A program made the position numbers and the translations under genes. A DNA stretch of 56,144 bases, taken from JAGPUQ01 sp041594335 (lineage in GTDB: Bacteria; Pseudomonadota; Gammaproteobacteria; Pseudomonadales; Porticoccaceae). The notes under the pieces were generated by a model that did not search any database, had not been told where the DNA came from, and saw nothing but the letters and a program-made list of their open reading frames with translations. The DNA is taken from positions 1 through 56,144 of the forward strand of contig JBFHML010000011.1 in assembly GCA_041594335.1 (NCBI GenBank), in the 5' to 3' direction. Below, piece after piece: positions 52,056 to 56,144 of this stretch. Position 1 is the stretch's first letter. The number at the start of each line of letters is the position of its first letter.

Positions 52056-52603
52056 GAACGGCTCTCTCTCGGTGAGGAAAATCAATCTCGCCCCTACACC
52101 AACTCAGGGACGGCAAGCGCCGCTATGGTAGACGAAAACCCCATGTCTTGGCCGGACCGTCTGCGCGCGCTCACCAAGGCGGTGCCCCCAAAGATCCCCG
52201 TGCGCGAGTCAAACCGGTCGAGCCAAAGACCGATCATCCCGGGCGGCTGCTCTCTCCGCTGGCGACAATGGTGCGGATCCACTTCCTGCACGAGAGGTAC
52301 GGGCTCTATGCCGGTGGTGCAACGGGGCCTGCACGAGCCGCAGGTACGGCGGAGAATCCATCGAAGCTTTCGGCGCCGAACAATGTCCGAGAGCGCCGTG
52401 ATGACGCGCCGGCCTCAATGGCCAGCGACGGGGACATAGCGTCTACAACGGTGAGGAAACGGTCAAAACACGCAGATTCGGCGCCAGAAAGCAGCGCTTG
52501 ACCCCAATGACCGCGGCGAGGCCAGAAAGGCCTTCTCAGATCTGCTTATTCACCTCCCCTTAACTAAAGGTATCGCACCATCAACAATCCGCGCGACCGC
52601 GAC
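52056..52603. other. Region holding a transposase relic
   Basis: This 548-bp gap between the collagen-like gene and the stress-protein gene has no intact gene. Its main content is a plus-strand remnant resembling an IS5-family transposase (about 52148-52501, listed separately). A short AGGCC/GGCCT inverted repeat lies at about 52519-52533. The left 60 bp would hold the promoter of the collagen-like gene; none is obvious. Confidence 0.6.
52148..52501 (+). pseudogene. IS5-family transposase remnant
   Basis: One plus-strand frame reads PLATMVRIHFLHERYGLYAG near 52252-52311, close to the N-terminal transposase motif PLxTMLRIHFLQxWYGLSD of IS5-family elements. Just after it the similarity shifts frame (GLHEPQVRRRIHRSF, like the ALHE..xMRRFA block). 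A late GEETV-like stretch may be a piece of the central domain. The DDE catalytic residues and terminal inverted repeats are not visible. I read it as a short, frameshifted and internally deleted relic. Confidence 0.5.
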
Positions 52604-53476
52604 TCATCCACGGTTTCCGGGTGGCACCGCTAATACATCACAGCGCGCTCGACGCAGAACGTCCTCGGCGACGCTGCCCAAGATCAGCCGCGTAAACCCG
52701 CTGGCGCCGCGTGTGCCAACCACAATCAAATCCGACGACAACTCCTTGGCTGCGGCCAGAATCTCCGAAGCCGGAGTGGTTTGATCTTGCCGCACGATCA
52801 GATGGGGTTGTTTGACCGATAGCTTCGCAGAGAATTCGATCAAATGGAGCATCGCTTCCCTACTCTCATCTTCAAGATAGTCGGCTTTTTCATCCTCAGG
52901 CAACGTGTAGCTCATAGCCAGCCGCAAGACCGGCGCATCAAAGACATAGATCAAGGATGAAGTCGTGCCCGGGGCGATGCCGAGTGAATAAGCTGTATCG
53001 AGCGCTCGCCGCGAACCGTCCGAGCAGTCGGTGGTCCACATGCATTTTCGGTACGGCGCAGCTGGCGGGCCATTGACCATCAGAACGGGACAGGAGACCT
53101 CGCGGATGGTCCGCTCGGCAGTAGTGCCCCTAAACAGATCCCGCAACTCCTGTCGGCGGTGGGGACCGATGATCAGCACAGCCGGCGACTCTTCGCGCGT
53201 CGCTTGAACGATACCGCCAAAAACCGTTCCGATGACAACGCGGCTCGTACAGGAAATGCCGTCCATTTCGCGCAGGGTAGAGACTTGCTCATGTAAGATG
53301 GCCGAAGCGCTGTTCCGCTCGGCTTCAATGATCCGGCGAGGCTGATCTTCGTCGATCACATGAATCAAGGACAACCTGGCACCAACTTCCCGGGCGATCA
53401 ACGTGGCGCGCCGCAAGGCGCGGTCGGACCGCTCCGACAAGTCCGTTGCGACCATGAGCGTCAGCGGTGCCGGCAT
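52604..53476 (-). CDS. Tandem universal stress protein
   Basis: A 290-residue protein with two UspA domains. The first (about 1-140) starts LTLMVATDLSERSDRALRRA and ends near VSCPVLMVNG. The second (about 150-290) contains the full ATP-binding signature GTRGASGFTRLILGSVAEDV (G-x2-G-x9-GS), followed by CDVLAVP. The first copy has a less complete signature (GPHRRQELRDLFRGTTAE). The start is ATG 53476, behind GAGGAG. It is divergent from a Kef-type antiporter gene, a common pairing in which Usp proteins are thought to modulate ion transport. Confidence 0.92.
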   Translation of the reverse strand: MPAPLTLMVATDLSERSDRALRRATLIAREVGARLSLIHVIDEDQPRRIIEAERNSASAILHEQVSTLREMDGISCTSRVVIGTVFGGIVQATREESPAVLIIGPHRRQELRDLFRGTTAERTIREVSCPVLMVNGPPAAPYRKCMWTTDCSDGSRRALDTAYSLGIAPGTTSSLIYVFDAPVLRLAMSYTLPEDEKADYLEDESREAMLHLIEFSAKLSVKQPHLIVRQDQTTPASEILAAAKELSSDLIVVGTRGASGFTRLILGSVAEDVLRRARCDVLAVPPGNRG

Positions 53477-53674
53477 GCTTAACTCTCCTCTAAGTCGGTG
53501 TAGGGAGTTTGCGGGTTTCCTGGGCAATCCACAGGATCTTAGGCCAGTCACGGCGATGTCCGAGCAACTACCCAAGCCCTTGGCTGAAGCTCACCCGGTC
53601 ACTGTACCAAGAACGGAACTCCGGTCGGCGATTGAGGACGATCACCTGTGCGTTCGCGCTCGCCGCTAACGATC

Positions 53675-53704
53675 TTGCCGCACACCCGATAATCACACAA
53701 TAAT
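53675..53704 (+). promoter_or_regulatory. Possible promoter of the Kef-type antiporter gene
   Basis: TTGCCG (53675-53680) and AATAAT (53699-53704) are 18 bp apart in the 290-bp gap between the divergent usp and antiporter genes. The -10 has five of six consensus bases and the -35 three of six. The start would be about 55 bp before the antiporter ATG. Confidence 0.4.
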
Positions 53705-53766
53705 CAAATCCACGACGTGCAAAACCTCCTGCCAGAGGAGCATCGTCTTCCAAGCCAGGAGGTCCC

Positions 53767-55485
53767 ATGGAAGAGGTCATCCACACAGCCTTCGGCGAGA
53801 TTGCCGTGCTGCTGGTGTTGACCGCCGGCATCGGGCTGCTGGGGACCGCGCTGCGCCAGCCGCTGATCGTCAGCTTCATCGCTGTTGGACTGCTCGCCGG
53901 CCCGTCGGGACTGGACGTGGTGCGTTCCAACGACCAGATCGACCTGCTCGCCGAGCTCGGCATCGCGGTGCTGCTGTTTCTGGTGGGCATCAAGCTCGAT
54001 GTGAAGCTGATCCGTTCCCTGGGGCCTGTGGCACTAGCGACCGGGCTTGGGCAGGTGGCCTTCACCTCGTTGTTCGGCTACCTGATCGGCCTCGCCCTCG
54101 GGCTGAGCCCAGTCACCAGCCTGTACGTGGCCGTGGCGCTGACCTTTTCGTCCACCATCATCATCGTCAAGCTGTTGTCGGACAAGCGCGAGATCGACGC
54201 CCTGCACGGCCAGATTGCGCTGGGCTTTTTGATCGTGCAGGACCTGGTGGTGGTGCTGGCGATGATCGTGCTGTCCGCGATCGGCATCGGCACCGCCGAA
54301 GGCCACGGCGGCGGCGACATCCTCCGCGTGCTGGCCGCGGGGCTCGGCTTGGTGGCGCTAGTGATGCTGTTCGTGCGCCATATCGCCACGCCGCTGACCG
54401 AGCGGCTGGCACGGGCGCCGGAGCTACTGGTGATCTTCGCCGTCGCCCAGGCCGCCCTGTTCGCGGCAATCGGCGATTTCATCGGGCTCGGCAAGGAGGT
54501 GGGCGGCCTGCTGGCAGGCATTTCCCTGGCTTCGACCCCCTATCGCGAGTCCATCGCGGCACGGCTGGCGCCGCTGCGCGACTTCCTACTGTTGTTTTTC
54601 TTCATCGCCTTGGGGGCGGCGCTCGATCTGTCCCTGCTGGGCGCCAACCTGCCCGCCGCTCTGGTGTTTTCGCTGTTCGTGCTGATCGGCAATCCGCTGA
54701 TCGTGCTCGCCATCATGGGCGCCATGGGCTACCGCAAGCGGACCGGTTTTCTGGCCGGCCTCACCGTGGCCCAGATCAGTGAGTTCTCGCTGATCTTCAT
54801 CGCCATGGGGGTCGCCCTCGGCCATGTCGAGCCGGACGCGCTGGGCTTGGTGACCCTAGTCGGCCTGGTGACCATCGCCCTGTCCACCTACATGATCACC
54901 TACTCGCACCCGATCTACGCCTGGTGCGAGCCGCTGCTGGGCATCTTCGAGCGCCGCAACACCCCGCGGGAGCACGGCCAAGATGAGGATCTCGCCGGTC
55001 ACCACCCAGAGGTGATCCTGTTCGGGCTGGGACGGTTCGGCACGGCGATTGCCGTACGCCTGCAGCGGCGCGGGGAACGGGTGCTGGGCGTGGATTTCAA
55101 CCCCCAGGCGGTGCGGCGCTGTCGCGGCTTGGGAATCGACACCCGCTATGGCGACGCCACCGATCCGGAGTTCCTCGCCGAACTGCCACTGTCCAGCGCC
55201 CACTGGCTGGTGTCCTCCATGCCCAGTCATGGCCCCGGTATTACTCATGACGATACGCGCACCACGCTGATCCAGCTGGCACGGAGTGCCGGTTTCGGTG
55301 GTCGCATCGCGGTCACCTCCCACCGAACCGAGGACACCGAAGCCCTGCTCCAGGTAGGTGCCGACCTGGTGATCGAACCCTTCCAGGACGCCGCCGACCG
55401 CGCCGTCGAGCTGATCGGCGGTGCTAGCGTCGAGGAGCGCATCGAGATACCGTCAATCAAAACCGAGGAACAGCCGACGCCCTGA
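53767..55485 (+). CDS. CPA2 family cation:proton antiporter with TrkA-N domain
   Basis: A 572-residue Kef/YbaL-type protein. About 12 membrane segments span residues 1-385, with the CPA2 motif AVALTFSSTIIIVKLLSDKR, the DALHGQIALGFLIVQDLVVV segment and GLLAGPSGL near 45. The cytoplasmic TrkA-N (RCK) domain begins about residue 417: VILFGLGRFGTAIAVRLQ (GxGxxG), with the conserved acid in VLGVDFNP and GDATDPEFL. It should exchange K+ or Na+ for H+ under nucleotide control. AGGAGGTCCC sits directly before the ATG. Codon third positions are almost all G/C, more so than in neighbouring genes, which hints at a different origin. Confidence 0.92.
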   Translation: MEEVIHTAFGEIAVLLVLTAGIGLLGTALRQPLIVSFIAVGLLAGPSGLDVVRSNDQIDLLAELGIAVLLFLVGIKLDVKLIRSLGPVALATGLGQVAFTSLFGYLIGLALGLSPVTSLYVAVALTFSSTIIIVKLLSDKREIDALHGQIALGFLIVQDLVVVLAMIVLSAIGIGTAEGHGGGDILRVLAAGLGLVALVMLFVRHIATPLTERLARAPELLVIFAVAQAALFAAIGDFIGLGKEVGGLLAGISLASTPYRESIAARLAPLRDFLLLFFFIALGAALDLSLLGANLPAALVFSLFVLIGNPLIVLAIMGAMGYRKRTGFLAGLTVAQISEFSLIFIAMGVALGHVEPDALGLVTLVGLVTIALSTYMITYSHPIYAWCEPLLGIFERRNTPREHGQDEDLAGHHPEVILFGLGRFGTAIAVRLQRRGERVLGVDFNPQAVRRCRGLGIDTRYGDATDPEFLAELPLSSAHWLVSSMPSHGPGITHDDTRTTLIQLARSAGFGGRIAVTSHRTEDTEALLQVGADLVIEPFQDAADRAVELIGGASVEERIEIPSIKTEEQPTP

Positions 55486-56022
55486 ACACGATCGGCCGTG
55501 CTCGGTCTGATCGAGCGGCGACCGAGGTACAACGGGTGACAACCCCGGATTAATAAATGCCCTTGCCCGCCGCGCAGGCCGTCGCCCGCCCAGTCACAAC
55601 CGCAGCGAGCCGTGACCGCCTCGGCGGTCGCTGCGATCACTTTCGGGTCTGGGCTGGTTGTGGCCTGGCGGCTGCGAGAGACGCTACCGTCGGCGATGGC
55701 GGCCTAACTCCAAGGGCAACGCTAGATTGTCACGACAGGCTGGAAACCGCCGACATTGCTGCCTCGCCACAAACGACATAGAATCGCGCCCCCACGGGCG
55801 CTAGCCAGCAACGATCGGAGTTCCACACCGTGTAGGCCTCTTTCTCGCTGCGAGCCGGCTTCGACCGCACACCACACTCGCACGAGGCTGCACGTCCGAT
55901 TCACGGCGTCTTGCTGGCCCCGGATCACTCGGGATTCATTCGCTGTTCCGTTGACCGGGAAGACGCGCTTGCGTCCGCCCCGACTGCCGCCGCCGGCTGG
56001 CAACCCGATACGGAATGGAAGA
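55486..56022. other. Intergenic region and leader before the SulP gene
   Basis: This 537-bp stretch shows no credible gene. It contains an inverted repeat CTCGGTC/GACCGAG at 55501-55526 with no T-tract, a good promoter at 55756-55784, and a GCGCCC/GGGCGC hairpin at 55786-55801 at the expected start point. The leader to the SulP start would be about 230 nt. Open frames here are low-complexity products of GC-rich DNA. Confidence 0.6.
55756..55784 (+). promoter_or_regulatory. Probable promoter of the SulP transporter gene
   Basis: TTGCTG (55756-55761) and TAGAAT (55779-55784) are exactly 17 bp apart. The -10 is one base from consensus. A 6-bp GC hairpin with a CCAC loop (55786-55801) begins just after it, so the transcript would start within or just before a stable stem. 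Confidence 0.55.
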
Positions 56023-56144
56023 ATGATGAAATCCCTGCGTCAGGACTGGCTTTCCAACGTCCGCAACGACCTGCTGGCGGGCCTCGTCGTCGCCCTGGCC
56101 CTCATCCCCGAGGCCATCGCCTTTTCGATCATTGCCGGCGTCGA
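56023..56144 (+). CDS. SulP family anion transporter, N-terminal fragment
   Basis: Only the first 40 or so residues are in the window. DLLAGLVVALALIPEAIAFS with IIAGVD is the first-helix signature of SulP (SLC26-like) transporters of sulfate, bicarbonate or other anions. Two ATG codons (56023 and 56026) are adjacent; GGAATGGAAG precedes them. The gene runs off the right edge. It lies downstream of the Kef-type antiporter but has its own promoter and leader. Confidence 0.85.
   Translation, partial: MMKSLRQDWLSNVRNDLLAGLVVALALIPEAIAFSIIAGV

Noticed and set aside
51585..52439. 284-codon plus-strand ORF
   Set aside because: Its first two thirds are antisense to the Gly-rich gene; only its end touches the transposase relic, which is reported separately.
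55501..55526. Inverted repeat after the Kef-type gene as a terminator
   Set aside because: A 7-bp stem with a 12-base loop is followed by GTACAACGGG, not by T residues; an intrinsic terminator is not supported.

Overview
The window reads as a chromosomal segment of a GC-rich gammaproteobacterium. It carries FabA/FabB, a full mlaFEDCB-A set, dksA-gluQ-pcnB-folK, SfsA, SlyX, HtpX, CysE and PrkA-YeaH-SpoVR. A sulfur- or salt-adapted member near the Chromatiales/Ectothiorhodospiraceae would fit the NAD-type isocitrate dehydrogenase, the YeeE/YedE pair and the Na+ transporters. That placement is inference. No rRNA, tRNA, CRISPR array or intact insertion sequence was seen.

Layout. 0-7.7 kb: C-terminus of pntB, manB and galU (sugar nucleotides), fabA-fabB (unsaturated fatty acids), then yajR, ssb and cysC on the minus strand. 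7.7-14.9 kb: NAD-isocitrate dehydrogenase, a 580-bp non-genic stretch with a strong hairpin, a PQQ-type sugar dehydrogenase, manC and uvrA. 14.9-22.2 kb: the prkA-yeaH-spoVR operon, a perfect-stem terminator, then a PaaI thioesterase and acetoacetyl-CoA synthetase. 22.4-32.3 kb: rep, then a long minus-strand run acnA-fumC-mlaF-E-D-C-B-A, joining TCA-cycle genes to outer-membrane lipid transport. 32.4-35.5 kb: a minus-strand operon of a lipoprotein, slyX, an M15 peptidase, cysE, dgkA and a repeat-bearing unknown protein. 35.6-39.3 kb: htpX behind a sigma-32 promoter, a Rieske protein, an NTF2-fold protein, sfsA and an aminotransferase. 39.4-44.5 kb: dksA-gluQ, an AT-rich island with a terminator, then pcnB-folK-dNK-panB.

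44.5-49.7 kb: a BigR-like ArsR regulator facing two YeeE/YedE half-permeases, a deazaflavin-nitroreductase-like protein, an SLC13 carrier and nhaA. 49.9-52.1 kb: a TorF-family porin and a secreted glycine-rich collagen-like protein. 52.1-56.1 kb: an IS5-like transposase relic, a tandem universal stress protein, a Kef-type antiporter with very GC-rich codon use, and the start of a SulP transporter.

The best regulatory finding is upstream of the TorF porin. A sigma-54 promoter (GG-N10-GC), a perfect IHF consensus and a 17-bp palindrome matching the NtrC enhancer lie in order over about 330 bp. Together they predict nitrogen-controlled expression of an outer-membrane channel. Other clear signals are a sigma-32 promoter before htpX, a near-consensus sigma-70 promoter with a GC-rich start region before dksA, and an imperfect operator between arsR and the YeeE pair. 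The least explained coding sequences are the collagen-like protein and the 162-residue repeat protein at 32.4 kb.
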